DNA from: Thermonema rossianum DSM 10300
GTDB lineage: Bacteria > Bacteroidota > Bacteroidia > Cytophagales > Thermonemataceae
DNA: 64,000 nt
Direction of reading: 5' to 3'
NCBI RefSeq assembly: GCF_000426825.1
Contig: NZ_KE384579.1
Location: 264,877-328,876, forward strand
The position numbers and the translations under genes were made by a program. The notes beneath the pieces are model-generated. The model made no database searches, was not told the DNA's origin, and was given only the letters and a program-made list of their open reading frames with translations. Shown piece by piece: positions 55,610 through 64,000 of this stretch (positions within the stretch are counted from its first letter, which is position 1; every line of letters begins with the position of its first letter).

Positions 55610-56029
55610 ATGTATGCTGATAACCTGACCGTCTTTATGACCCCAGAAGAAAAAGAAGCCCTGCTGCTGCTTGAGTATGCCATCTTTCGCTATCATGGTT
55701 TTGATGACGAAGAGCGGGCACGCCTTGAAAGCGATGCGGCTGCCCTGAACGCCCAAAGCCAATTGGCGAAAGTGTATGCTTTTGTAGATGATATTCTGCA
55801 AAAAACCAATCAGAGTGAGGTGGCTGTTTTTGAGGCTGCGCTCACCCGTATCAAAGAGGTATTTGCCGAGCTGTCCGAAGACCGCCGCCTTGAATATGTC
55901 ATTCAGGTATGGAATGCCAACAAAGCGAAAGGTTACGTAACCGAAATAGAAGCCATCGCCTTGTTGAAGGTGGCCAAAGAGTTGGGCATTCAACGGGGAT
56001 TTGTGGAATACGTGCGGCAGCAGCGCTAA
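55610..56029 (+). CDS. TerB-like helical protein, function unknown
   Basis: 139 residues (or 130 from ATG 55637). The protein is all-helical and acidic, with a C-terminal half (RRLEYVIQVWNANKAKGYVTEIEAIALLKVAKELGI) that resembles the TerB fold: a helical bundle with a conserved acidic turn. TerB domains occur in tellurite and stress operons, but no Ter partners are nearby. It lies 33 bases after the cyclase and is convergent with corA by 6 bases. I cannot assign a function. Confidence 0.55.
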   Translation: MYADNLTVFMTPEEKEALLLLEYAIFRYHGFDDEERARLESDAAALNAQSQLAKVYAFVDDILQKTNQSEVAVFEAALTRIKEVFAELSEDRRLEYVIQVWNANKAKGYVTEIEAIALLKVAKELGIQRGFVEYVRQQR

Positions 56030-56035
56030 AAAAAC

Positions 56036-56947
56036 CTATAGCCATTTTTTCTTTTTGAAAATGAAATAGATGACCACCGTAAGCAATACCATGACACCCC
56101 ATACCCCAAAGTAGCCATAATGCATCTTTAACTCGGGCATGTATTCGAAGTTCATGCCATATACCCCGACGATGAAAGTCAGGGGCAGAAAGAATACCGA
56201 GAAAATAGTGAGTATGCGCATCACCTCGTTGGTTTGGTGGGCAGCCAACGATAAATAAAAATTCAACAGGTTGCCGGCGTCTTCTTCTGCTTGCCGGAAA
56301 CTGTTTTGCAAGTGTTGCGCCAAATCGAGCGTATCTTGCCAATAGAAGCTTTGGTGTTTTTTATCGCTGCGGAAGGCACTCAATACCTCTTGCATAAGAA
56401 AAACGATATTGCGCAAAACCCCTGCTTTCCTTTTTAGGAAGTACAACGCCCTTTGCATTTGCGGTTGCAGCTCTTCTTCTTGAAACAAACGTGCTTCGTA
56501 CTCGTCTATCTGCTTGATGAGCTCTACTACTATGGGGCGGTAACTTTCCAAACTCTCATGAATCAAATGCACAATGATTTGCCGGGTGCTAAATGCCTTT
56601 TGCCGCTGTTCGAAGCGCTTGGCTATTTCTTCTATAAATGGCAGGGGCATGCGATGAATCGTAATCAACAAATGGTCTTTGGTGTAAATGGCTATCTTGG
56701 TACTAAGGTCTTGCACCGTATGGGCATCGGCAGGGGCATCTTGTTGATAGGCTCTTAAAATAACGAAATGCCCTTCCTCGAAGGGCTCGGCTTTGGGCAG
56801 GTGTTCCGGGTCCAGGCAGTCTTGTATGTGTTCAAGGCTGAAATCATAAGTTTGGTGCAACGCTTCGAACTCGATGGCACCGGGCGACTGCACGTCTATC
56901 CAACAAAGTGGTTGTTCATCACCGGGCATTATGAGTTTGCGAATCAT
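56036..56947 (-). CDS. corA: CorA-type magnesium/cobalt transporter
   Basis: 303 residues from ATG 56947; a longer frame would carry an unconserved leader. The cytoplasmic N-terminal domain leads through a long helix to two C-terminal membrane spans. The pore signature GMN occurs in VGVYGMNFEYMPEL between them, and the tail is Lys-rich (IFKKKKWL). CorA forms pentamers that admit Mg2+. It is divergent from the DUF2520-type gene with a 54-base gap. Confidence 0.92.
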   Translation of the reverse strand: MIRKLIMPGDEQPLCWIDVQSPGAIEFEALHQTYDFSLEHIQDCLDPEHLPKAEPFEEGHFVILRAYQQDAPADAHTVQDLSTKIAIYTKDHLLITIHRMPLPFIEEIAKRFEQRQKAFSTRQIIVHLIHESLESYRPIVVELIKQIDEYEARLFQEEELQPQMQRALYFLKRKAGVLRNIVFLMQEVLSAFRSDKKHQSFYWQDTLDLAQHLQNSFRQAEEDAGNLLNFYLSLAAHQTNEVMRILTIFSVFFLPLTFIVGVYGMNFEYMPELKMHYGYFGVWGVMVLLTVVIYFIFKKKKWL

Positions 56948-57001
56948 GGAAAATCTTTGTTTTTTGCTTGTAATCGCAAACAAGATAAGCAGAAGAAAGC
57001 A

Positions 57002-57775
57002 ATGTACAAGATTGCAATGATTGGTGCCGGCAATGTGGCTTGGCATTTGGCACCCGCTTTGGAGCAGTGTGGGCATCTGGTAACTACCGTTTACAGCCGG
57101 CGGTTGCACCATGCCGCAGCACTTTGCGAGCGCCTGTATGAGGCAGAAGCCACAGATTCATTGGATTTTTCCGAGACCGCTGCCAACTTTTTTGTGCTAT
57201 CGGTGAGTGATGACGCTCTGCCCGTGGTGGTCGATCGTCTGATTTTACCGGAACATCCCCTCATGGTAGTGCATACCTCCGGCAGCCGTCCCTTGGAAGT
57301 GTTGCGTGTGTTGGAGGTGCCGCATGGTGTTTTCTATCCTTTGCAAACCTTTTCCAAAACCAAACCGTTAGACTGGCACCGGCTGCCCATCTGTGTGGAG
57401 GGCAACACACCTGAAACGGAAGCCCGCCTTTTGCGCTTGGCGCGGGCGTTGAGCACTCGTGTCTATCAAGTCAACTCGGAACGCCGGCGCTATTTGCATG
57501 TGGCGGCTGTTTTTGCCTGTAATTTTACCAACCACTTGTTGGCTTTGGCAGAAGATTTGTGCGAACAATATGACCTGGATTTTGACATGCTGCGCCCTTT
57601 GGTTGGCGAAACCATCGAAAAAGCCATGCAAATAGGGGCACGCCAAGCACAAACCGGACCGGCGGCACGTGGCGACGTGGAGCTGATAGAGCAGCATTTG
57701 CGTCTTTTGGCTCACGACCCGGACAAGCAGCGCATTTACCGCTTGCTAAGCGAGAGCATCCTCAATCAACATTGA
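57002..57775 (+). CDS. Rossmann-fold/DUF2520 oxidoreductase (ProC-like)
   Basis: 257 residues from ATG 57002, where the nucleotide motif IAMIGAGNVAWHLAPAL begins; an upstream frame would run through the corA region. The N-terminal NAD(P)-binding domain is followed by VHTSGSRPLEVL and a helical DUF2520 domain with AAVFACNFTNHLLALAEDL and ARGDVELIEQHLRLL. The layout is like F420/ketopantoate or pyrroline-5-carboxylate reductases. The substrate is unknown. Confidence 0.82.
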   Translation: MYKIAMIGAGNVAWHLAPALEQCGHLVTTVYSRRLHHAAALCERLYEAEATDSLDFSETAANFFVLSVSDDALPVVVDRLILPEHPLMVVHTSGSRPLEVLRVLEVPHGVFYPLQTFSKTKPLDWHRLPICVEGNTPETEARLLRLARALSTRVYQVNSERRRYLHVAAVFACNFTNHLLALAEDLCEQYDLDFDMLRPLVGETIEKAMQIGARQAQTGPAARGDVELIEQHLRLLAHDPDKQRIYRLLSESILNQH

Positions 57776-57794
57776 AAACATAAGTTCTATCCCT

Positions 57795-58211
57795 ATGCCT
57801 GTTTATGTTGCCATCTTGAATATTCCCAAACACCGCGTCGTAGATGCTTTTCAGGAAGTATATACCACTTCAGAAGAAGCAGAGTATTCTTTTCTGCCCG
57901 CACTCATCGAAGGGCTGGTAAATGGCTTGCGCTGGGTGGGAACCACCCGTGCCGACGAGTTTGTGGCACAATACGAGCAAGCCGTGGGGGTGCGCTTCGA
58001 AGAAGCCGACCTTTTCGAAGACGGGCGCATAGTGGTGGAGATGGCCGACGTGGAGGGCAAGCCTCTGCGCTATTCACGTTTTCAGTTTGCCCCCGGTGAG
58101 CCGCCGCGGATGCAGATGAAGACTATCCTGCGGGCTCTGAAAGAAGCCTTGATTGAGCAGGAAGAGTACGAACTGCTGGCAGTACTTAAGCAACGCCTGC
58201 CGCAAGAGTAA
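57795..58211 (+). CDS. Hypothetical protein, 138 residues
   Basis: It begins MPVYVAILNIPKHRVVDAF, 19 bases after the DUF2520 gene, and is acidic and soluble. Mixed beta-alpha segments and a C-terminal helix (TILRALKEALIEQEEYELLA) are predicted by eye. Its codon use is like its neighbours, so it is probably real and part of the same transcript. I do not recognise a family. Confidence 0.6.
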   Translation: MPVYVAILNIPKHRVVDAFQEVYTTSEEAEYSFLPALIEGLVNGLRWVGTTRADEFVAQYEQAVGVRFEEADLFEDGRIVVEMADVEGKPLRYSRFQFAPGEPPRMQMKTILRALKEALIEQEEYELLAVLKQRLPQE

Positions 58212-58264
58212 ACTTGCTTGCTATCTGCTTCGCTTTTTTCTCATGTCAAAACATGCATTTTTCA

Positions 58265-58272
58265 TAACTTTG
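58265..58272 (+). promoter_or_regulatory. Promoter element for valS
   Basis: TAACTTTG matches TAnnTTTG perfectly. No clear TTTG lies 19-20 bases upstream. The valS ATG follows at 58324. Confidence 0.4.
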
Positions 58273-58323
58273 AAGCTTCCAAAGGATTCCTTGTTTCCCG
58301 AAAAGCAGAAATGATACAGCCAT

Positions 58324-61029
58324 ATGGAATTAGCAAAGAAGTATAACCCGGCCGAAGTAGAAGACAAATGGTACCGGTACTGGCTTGAAAATAAAGTGTT
58401 TTCAGCCAAGCCCAATCCCGAAAAAGAACCTTACTGCATTGTCATACCGCCCCCCAACGTAACCGGTGTGTTGCATATGGGGCATATGCTCAACAACACT
58501 ATACAGGATGTGCTCATCCGGCGCGCACGCATGCAGGGAAAAGAAGCCTGTTGGGTGCCCGGTACCGACCACGCATCCATTGCTACCGAAGCCAAGGTGG
58601 TGCGTATGTTGCGCGAGCGTGGCATCAGCAAGCACGAACTAAGCCGTGAAGAGTTTTTAAAATATGCTTGGGAGTGGAAAGAAAAATATGGCGGCATCAT
58701 CCTCGAGCAGCTGAAAAAGCTGGGCGCCTCTTGCGATTGGGACCGCACCCGCTTCACCATGGATGACAAGTATTACAAGGCGGTCATCCGTGTGTTTGTG
58801 GACCTCTACAAAAAAGGCTACATCTATCGCGGCTTGCGCATGATTAACTGGGACCCCGAAGCCAAAACCGCACTTTCAAACGAAGAGGTCATCTATAAAG
58901 AAGAAGGCGAAATATCGAAGCTCTACCATGTGCGCTATCCTTTGGCTGACGGTTCCGGACATGTGGTGATTGCCACAACCCGCCCCGAGACCATTTTGGC
59001 AGATACCGCCATAGCCGTCAACCCCAACGATGAGCGCTATGCCGCCTTGGTGGGCAAGCAAGCCTTGGTGCCCTTTGTGAACCGCCCCATCCCCATCATT
59101 GCCGACGACTATGTGGACACTTCCTTTGGTACCGGTTGTTTGAAGGTAACGCCGGCACATGACCCCAACGACTATGAAATAGGACTGCGCCACCAATTGG
59201 AAGTGATAGATATTCTTAACGAAGATGGCAGCTTGAACGAAGCTTGCGGCGTGGAAAAATATGTGGGCAAGGATCGCTTCGAAGTGCGTAAGATGATAGC
59301 CAAAGACTTGGAAGAGGCAGGCTTGTTGGTGAAGGTGGAAGAAATTACGAACAAGGTAGGGCGTTCGGAACGCACCGGTGCAGTGGTAGAACCGCGCCTT
59401 TCGTTGCAGTGGTTCATCAAAATGAAGGAAATATCGAAACGGGCACTCGAAGCCGTGGAAAAAGACGAGGTGCAGCTGGTGCCTGCCAAGTTCAAAAACA
59501 TTTACCGCCACTGGATGGAAAACGTGCGTGACTGGTGCATTTCGCGCCAATTGTGGTGGGGACACCGCATCCCGGCTTACTATTACGGTGAAGGTGAAAA
59601 CGATTTCGTGGTAGCCGAAACCATTGAAGAAGCGGTGGCACTGGCACGTGAAAAAAGCGGCAACCCGCACTTGCAAGCAAGCGACCTGCGCCAAGATGAA
59701 GACGTGCTGGATACCTGGGCGTCGTCATGGCTGTGGCCCATTGCCGTGTTCGATGGTTTTGAAGATGAGTATTTCGACAAAGAAAAAGGGAAAATACACA
59801 AAGAGAAGAACGCGGACCTGAACTATTTTTACCCTACCAAAGTGCTGGTAACCGCCCCCGAAATCCTTTTCTTCTGGGTGGCTCGTATGATCATTGCCGG
59901 TTATGAATACTTAGACGAACGTCCTTTTGAGCATGTGTATCTTACCGGCATTGTGCGCGATAAGCTGGGGCGCAAAATGTCGAAGTCTTTGGGCAACTCG
60001 CCCGACCCACTCGAGCTGATGGCTCAATATGGTGCCGACGGCGTGCGCGTGGGCATGCTCTTTTCTTCGCCTGCGGGCAATGACCTGCTGTTCGACGAGA
60101 AACTGTGTGAGCAAGGGCGCAACTTTGCCAATAAAATATGGAATGCCTTCCGTTTGGTGAAGGGCTGGACCGTAGAGGCGGGCGCTGCCATGCCGGCACG
60201 CAACCGATTGGCTACAGACTGGCTGCGGGCACGCCTCGAAACCGTGAAACAAGCCCTGGACGAGCAGTTTGCACAGTACCGCCTGTCCGAAGCCCTCATG
60301 ACCCTGTATAAGTTCATTTGGGATGATTTCTGCTCTTGGTACCTCGAAATGGTGAAGCCTGCCTTTGGGCAACCCATCGATGCGCCTACCTATGAGCAGA
60401 CAACTGCTTTCTTCGATGAAATATTGCGCCTGTTGCATCCTTTCATGCCTTTCATCACGGAGGAGTTGTGGCAGCATTTGAGCGAGCGCCGGAACGGTGA
60501 AACCATCTGCCAGGCACCCTATCCGCAAGTGCAGGCAGCAGCCGACACAGGGCTTATAGAAGAAATGGAGCGCATGATGGAGCTCATAGCACAAGTGCGC
60601 AATGTGCGTGCCGAGCGCCAAATACCGAACAAAGATAGCCTGCCTCTGTTCATCAAGACGAACCGCCAAGCTCTGTACGAACGCTATGCCGAGATAGTGA
60701 AAAAGATGGCTAACCTTGCGGAAATAGCCTTTGGAGAGCCTGCCGAAGGACAAAACGCCATTCCGTTCGTTTTGAAAGAAGACGAGTGCTTCCTGGTGGT
60801 AGAAGGAAGCGTGGATACGGAGCAGCTGAAAGCCGACCTGCTCAAAGAGCTCGACTATTATCGTGGCTTCAAGCAGAGCGTGGAAAAGAAACTATCGAAC
60901 GAGCGTTTTGTACAAAATGCACCGGCAGCTGTGGTGGAAAAAGAGCGTAAAAAGCTGGCAGATGCAGAGGCAAAAATAGCAGCCATCGAGGAAAGCTTGG
61001 CAAAGCTTGGGCACGCAATTGACAAGTAA
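58324..61029 (+). CDS. valS: Valyl-tRNA synthetase
   Basis: 901 residues. The class I motifs are HMGH (51-54, [11 protein letters not shown]) and KMSKS (551-555). The editing domain lies between (about 195-330, [16 protein letters not shown] and [12 protein letters not shown]). The anticodon-binding domain and a C-terminal coiled coil ([15 protein letters not shown] onward) complete the protein. It charges tRNA-Val and edits Thr. Length and order are normal. A terminator follows 25 bases after the stop. Confidence 0.97.
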   Translation: MELAKKYNPAEVEDKWYRYWLENKVFSAKPNPEKEPYCIVIPPPNVTGVLHMGHMLNNTIQDVLIRRARMQGKEACWVPGTDHASIATEAKVVRMLRERGISKHELSREEFLKYAWEWKEKYGGIILEQLKKLGASCDWDRTRFTMDDKYYKAVIRVFVDLYKKGYIYRGLRMINWDPEAKTALSNEEVIYKEEGEISKLYHVRYPLADGSGHVVIATTRPETILADTAIAVNPNDERYAALVGKQALVPFVNRPIPIIADDYVDTSFGTGCLKVTPAHDPNDYEIGLRHQLEVIDILNEDGSLNEACGVEKYVGKDRFEVRKMIAKDLEEAGLLVKVEEITNKVGRSERTGAVVEPRLSLQWFIKMKEISKRALEAVEKDEVQLVPAKFKNIYRHWMENVRDWCISRQLWWGHRIPAYYYGEGENDFVVAETIEEAVALAREKSGNPHLQASDLRQDEDVLDTWASSWLWPIAVFDGFEDEYFDKEKGKIHKEKNADLNYFYPTKVLVTAPEILFFWVARMIIAGYEYLDERPFEHVYLTGIVRDKLGRKMSKSLGNSPDPLELMAQYGADGVRVGMLFSSPAGNDLLFDEKLCEQGRNFANKIWNAFRLVKGWTVEAGAAMPARNRLATDWLRARLETVKQALDEQFAQYRLSEALMTLYKFIWDDFCSWYLEMVKPAFGQPIDAPTYEQTTAFFDEILRLLHPFMPFITEELWQHLSERRNGETICQAPYPQVQAAADTGLIEEMERMMELIAQVRNVRAERQIPNKDSLPLFIKTNRQALYERYAEIVKKMANLAEIAFGEPAEGQNAIPFVLKEDECFLVVEGSVDTEQLKADLLKELDYYRGFKQSVEKKLSNERFVQNAPAAVVEKERKKLADAEAKIAAIEESLAKLGHAIDK

Positions 61030-61054
61030 TAGCCTGTCTCATACTTCTTTTGTT

Positions 61055-61086
61055 AAGCACCGCTTCGCGAAGGGCGGTGCTTTTTT
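61055..61086 (+). terminator. Terminator of valS
   Basis: AAGCACCGC (61055-61063) pairs with GCGGTGCTT (61074-61082) around a 10-base loop, followed by T to 61086. Confidence 0.88.
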
Positions 61087-61228
61087 CATGCCCAAAAGTA
61101 ATACCGGCTATTTGCTTGTAATATCCTGAAAAACTGACTATCTTTTTGGTAGAGATTCCCGGCTTTATGCAAACAAAACAGAGCGTACGGCGTTTATATT
61201 TTATGACTTTATCAATGCACCCGTATAT

Positions 61229-62077
61229 ATGATACCAAACGTACAAGTAACCATCGACAAGGAGTCGGGATTTTGTTTTGGTGTGGTGTATGCCATAGCC
61301 ATGGCAGAAGATATTTTAGACGAAGAAGGGCTGCTCTACTGCCTTGGCGACATCGTGCACAACGACGCAGAGGTGGAGCGCCTGCAGAAAAAAGGCTTGG
61401 TTATCATCACACACGAGGAGCTGAAAGGCATACGCAATGCCAAAGTATTGATACGTGCCCATGGCGAACCGCCTTCTACTTATGAAATAGCGCTTAAAAA
61501 CAACCTTGAGCTGATAGATGCTTCTTGCCCGGTAGTGCTTAAGTTGCAACACAGAATCAAAAATTCTTTTGACAAGGGAGAACACATATTTATTTATGGC
61601 AAGCACGGACATGCCGAGGTGGTAGGCTTGTTGGGGCAGACCCAAGGCAAAGCCGTCGTTTTTCAGTCTTTGGATGAGTTGAAAGATAAACCACTGCCCA
61701 AGCATATTACGCTTTACAGCCAAACAACCAAAAGCACGGATAAATTTTACGAAATAAAAGCCGCTTTGGAGCAGATGGGCTATGAAGTGAACGCCAACGA
61801 TACGATTTGTCGGCAGGTGTCGAACCGGGACAAGGAGTTGCGCGAATTTGCCCGCCGCTTTGATAAGATTGTATTTGTGGCAGGTACCAAATCATCGAAT
61901 GGCAAAGTGTTGTATGAAGTATGCAAAAGTCAAAATCCGCATACTTACTTCGTATCGCAGCCCGGTGAAGTGCGTCCTGAGTGGTTTGCGCCCGGCGACC
62001 GCGTAGGCATTTGCGGTGCTACTTCCACGCCCATGTGGCTGATGGAAGAAGTAAAAGCGAAGATAGAATCTTTTTAA
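61229..62077 (+). CDS. ispH: 4-hydroxy-3-methylbut-2-enyl diphosphate reductase (IspH/LytB)
   Basis: 282 residues. The [4Fe-4S] ligand cysteines are C16 (SGFCFGVVYAI), C100 (DASCPVVLKL) and C194 (NDTICRQVSNR). The substrate-binding histidines are in GDIVHNDAEV and YGKHGHAEVVG. The enzyme produces isopentenyl and dimethylallyl diphosphate at the end of the MEP pathway. It is followed 41 bases later by crtZ, consistent with carotenoid supply. Confidence 0.95.
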   Translation: MIPNVQVTIDKESGFCFGVVYAIAMAEDILDEEGLLYCLGDIVHNDAEVERLQKKGLVIITHEELKGIRNAKVLIRAHGEPPSTYEIALKNNLELIDASCPVVLKLQHRIKNSFDKGEHIFIYGKHGHAEVVGLLGQTQGKAVVFQSLDELKDKPLPKHITLYSQTTKSTDKFYEIKAALEQMGYEVNANDTICRQVSNRDKELREFARRFDKIVFVAGTKSSNGKVLYEVCKSQNPHTYFVSQPGEVRPEWFAPGDRVGICGATSTPMWLMEEVKAKIESF

Positions 62078-62118
62078 ACTGCTATATTTAAAAAACAAAC
62101 AAAAATCGACCGTCAAAA

Positions 62119-62598
62119 ATGGAATACCTAAGCTTTGCTTTGATTGCTGTTGCTACCTTTTTCTTTATGGAAGGTGTGGCTTGGTTTACCCACAAGTACA
62201 TTATGCATGGCATCTTGTGGTCTTGGCATGAATCTCACCATAAGCCACACCAAGGATTTTGGGAGAAAAACGACCTGTTCTTCATACTGTTCAGTGTGCC
62301 GGCCATCGCTGCTTTTTACTTCGGCTATGCCATGCAATGGTCATGGCTCACTGCCATTGGTGTAGGCATTACGGCTTATGGCATCTTTTATATTGCCTTT
62401 CACGATATCATTGTGCACCGGCGCATCAAGATTAAGTTTATGGCAAAGAACCGTTATTTGCAACGCATGATACGCGCCCATAAAATACACCATAAATATT
62501 TGGAAAAAGAAGGGGCAGAAGCATTCGGTTTTCTTTATGCACCTAAAAAATACGACCCCTTCGCCACACGTGAAGACAAACAGCCAAAAGCATCCTGA
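62119..62598 (+). CDS. crtZ: Beta-carotene hydroxylase (CrtZ-type)
   Basis: 159 residues with about four membrane helices. The di-iron histidine clusters are HKYIMH, HESHHKPH, FHDIIVHRR and RAHKIHHKYLEKEG, matching bacterial beta-carotene 3-hydroxylases of the fatty-acid-hydroxylase superfamily. It should convert beta-carotene to zeaxanthin or act on a related carotenoid. It sits next to ispH, but the other crt genes are not in the window. It is convergent with the following outer-membrane protein, 11 bases away. Confidence 0.88.
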   Translation: MEYLSFALIAVATFFFMEGVAWFTHKYIMHGILWSWHESHHKPHQGFWEKNDLFFILFSVPAIAAFYFGYAMQWSWLTAIGVGITAYGIFYIAFHDIIVHRRIKIKFMAKNRYLQRMIRAHKIHHKYLEKEGAEAFGFLYAPKKYDPFATREDKQPKAS

Positions 62599-62609
62599 AA
62601 CCAAAAAGG

Positions 62610-64000
62610 CTAAAACAGCAAAGCTGCCCGCACATTGCCAAAATGAATGATACGGCTGCCGGGCAGCTTTCTTCCTTGATAACCAAAGGTGAGCTGCAAG
62701 CCACTGCTCAGCTTCTGCTGCCATTGCAATTGCCAGCGCCAGTTGTTTCCCGGCGCCAATGACTCGAGCAATTCATAAGCCAAGGGCGTGTTCAAATCGC
62801 CTTCTGTGTAGGTGAGGCGAATAAAGCTTAACTGCCCTTGTATATTGAAATGAGGGTAGTTGGACCATTGTATGTCCATACTGCCTTCATACCACCAGGC
62901 TTGTACGTTTTCGTTGCCTTCTTTCTGCTGGTAAATCAAACTTGGACGCAGGCGCCACCGCCTGCCGGGCTGCCAGGTGTTTTCTGCTTGTGTGCGCCGC
63001 ACCCGGTAGGCAAAATTCCGATTGAGGAACACGTCCGAGCGGTTGTCCACGTCTTTGATTGCCCCCGACACCACCAATTGCCATTGGCTGTGCCACTGCC
63101 ACCGCACACTTATTTCGTAGTTCTCTTCGCGCCGGGTCTCGTAGCCCTGTGTGAGCAGTTGCCGCTGGCTGCTTTGCCATTGATTGATGGTAATGCCATA
63201 AACCGGATGGCTGCGGTTCCAAAAAACCGTATTGCGCAACAGTTCGCGGCGTGAGAGCAGCGCTTCGTCGGCGGGGCGGAAAAAAGGAAGCCAGCGGGCA
63301 AGCCCATCGTTGCGGTTGACTTTCTGATTGAGTTGCCAATTGCTAAGCCCCGACAAGGCTTTGAACGCACCGTTGCCCGGAAACTGCCATTGCAAGCGAT
63401 AGTACCAATCGGAGCTGTAGGCAGTCACATACTCATCGGTGGGTGTGAATACTTTAATGTAATTTTTTTCGTCGGGGTTGAGGGCAAGGTAAAACTCATT
63501 GAGTTGGGCTACGCCGTCGCCATTGTCGTCGCGCCAAGTGTGCGTGCCTTGCCCTACGGGCACCTGTATGAAGGCAAAAGTGCGCTTGAGTTCCCGCCCG
63601 CTGCCATGTTGGTAAATCAGTCGCTGTTGCAGCTGTTTACGGCGGCTGCGGCTTTCCCATGCCAGGCGTGCTGCCCAGTTCTCTTCATTACGCAGGCTGT
63701 CGGCATAAAGCAAATGACGGTATGTAAGGCGCGCTTCTATGCTTTGTTGCTCGCCTTGCCGGTTTATGTCGGCTTGGGTGGTGTTTGCGTAGGCAAAAAG
63801 CTGCATGCTGCCTTCCTTGGGGCGGTAGTCTTCCCGGTAGGTGTGCATCAGCTGCCAGCGGAAACGCGCCGTGTCGGGCGATTGCAAAATGCCGCTCAAT
63901 GCCTGATAGTGCATGGCTGAAAAGGTGATGCTGTCGTTGCTGCTTTGTATTATCTTGTTGTGGTCGAGGTCGGCAATGACTGCAGGTTGTATATGTTTCC
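62610..64000 (-). CDS. C-terminal part of a large outer-membrane-type protein (cut by window edge)
   Basis: The frame is open from the stop at 62610 to the end of the window (at least 463 codons; the first internal Met is at 63914, but codons continue upstream without stop). The sequence is rich in aromatic residues and alternating polar/hydrophobic strands (SWQLNQ- and YRLQWQFPG-like), as in a beta-barrel, and ends with phenylalanine (NVRAALLF). One segment, DDNGDGVAQLNEFYLA, resembles a calcium-binding loop. The N-terminus, including any signal peptide, is outside the window. Function unknown; an outer-membrane location is inferred. Confidence 0.7.
   Translation of the reverse strand, partial: KHIQPAVIADLDHNKIIQSSNDSITFSAMHYQALSGILQSPDTARFRWQLMHTYREDYRPKEGSMQLFAYANTTQADINRQGEQQSIEARLTYRHLLYADSLRNEENWAARLAWESRSRRKQLQQRLIYQHGSGRELKRTFAFIQVPVGQGTHTWRDDNGDGVAQLNEFYLALNPDEKNYIKVFTPTDEYVTAYSSDWYYRLQWQFPGNGAFKALSGLSNWQLNQKVNRNDGLARWLPFFRPADEALLSRRELLRNTVFWNRSHPVYGITINQWQSSQRQLLTQGYETRREENYEISVRWQWHSQWQLVVSGAIKDVDNRSDVFLNRNFAYRVRRTQAENTWQPGRRWRLRPSLIYQQKEGNENVQAWWYEGSMDIQWSNYPHFNIQGQLSFIRLTYTEGDLNTPLAYELLESLAPGNNWRWQLQWQQKLSSGLQLTFGYQGRKLPGSRIIHFGNVRAALLF

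Noticed and set aside
56948-57112. Longer N-terminus for CorA
   Set aside because: The extension runs over the start of the divergent oxidoreductase and has no family match; the ATG at 56947 gives a normal CorA start.
1-64000. CRISPR arrays, IS elements, prophage, rRNA genes
   Set aside because: No regularly spaced repeats, transposase or integrase motifs, phage structural genes or rRNA sequence were seen on reading both strands.

Overview
The window is a chromosomal segment of a Bacteroidota bacterium, most likely a gliding member of the Cytophagales. The evidence is a surface protein with the type IX secretion (type B) C-terminal sorting domain, a cytochrome-b558-type succinate dehydrogenase (sdhCAB), an OmpA/PD40 protein, WG repeats, a crtZ-type carotenoid hydroxylase, and several matches to the Bacteroidota promoter form TTTG-N20-TAnnTTTG. 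Nearly all genes lack Shine-Dalgarno sequences. No rRNA, CRISPR array, insertion sequence or prophage is visible. The genus cannot be fixed from the sequence alone.

Layout. (1) Positions 1-12868, minus strand: a chemosensory cluster. Read in the direction of transcription it holds a large soluble PAS receptor, a terminator, a second soluble PAS receptor broken by an in-frame TAA, then cheW, cheY, cheB, cheA, a cheC-like gene, a membrane HAMP/GAF/PAS protein with no output domain, and cheR cut by the window edge. No flagellar gene is present, so the pathway may steer gliding or another output. msrA lies just upstream of the first receptor. (2) 13676-17943: housekeeping and accessory enzymes (CPBP protease, lipoprotein esterase, SDR, O-methyltransferase, DCC oxidoreductase). 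(3) 17922-24431: the secreted surface protein, divergent from the sdhCAB operon. (4) 24598-28659: a dnaJ/cbpA-cbpM pair, tRNA-Leu(GAG), a baeRF-like ribosome-associated protein and a fatty-acid desaturase. The dnaJ-like and baeRF genes alone carry strong AGGAGG ribosome-binding sites.

(5) 28738-35179: cysteine desulfurase with a GlmM-type mutase, a lipoprotein methyltransferase, an orphan DNA adenine methyltransferase, a CoA-binding protein and FabH. (6) 35441-41767: M16 protease, ALDH3-type dehydrogenase, SulP transporter, MarR regulator, lipid kinase. (7) 41840-45517: cyclophilin, trpS, and a translationally overlapping aldehyde dehydrogenase/RidA pair resembling the 2-aminomuconate steps of tryptophan breakdown. 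(8) 45633-50329: a dispersed-type inverted repeat, the OmpA/PD40 protein and an 800-residue WG-repeat protein. (9) 50522-54682: an operon of a YdiJ-like FAD/Fe-S dehydrogenase, rfaE2 and a membrane zinc peptidase. (10) 54797-64000: a cyclase/kynurenine-formamidase-like protein, a TerB-like protein, corA, a DUF2520-type oxidoreductase, valS, the ispH-crtZ isoprenoid pair, and the C-terminal part of a large outer-membrane protein.

Several starts are placed downstream of the longest reading frame where an internal ATG fits better, for example where it directly precedes a signal peptide or nucleotide-binding motif.
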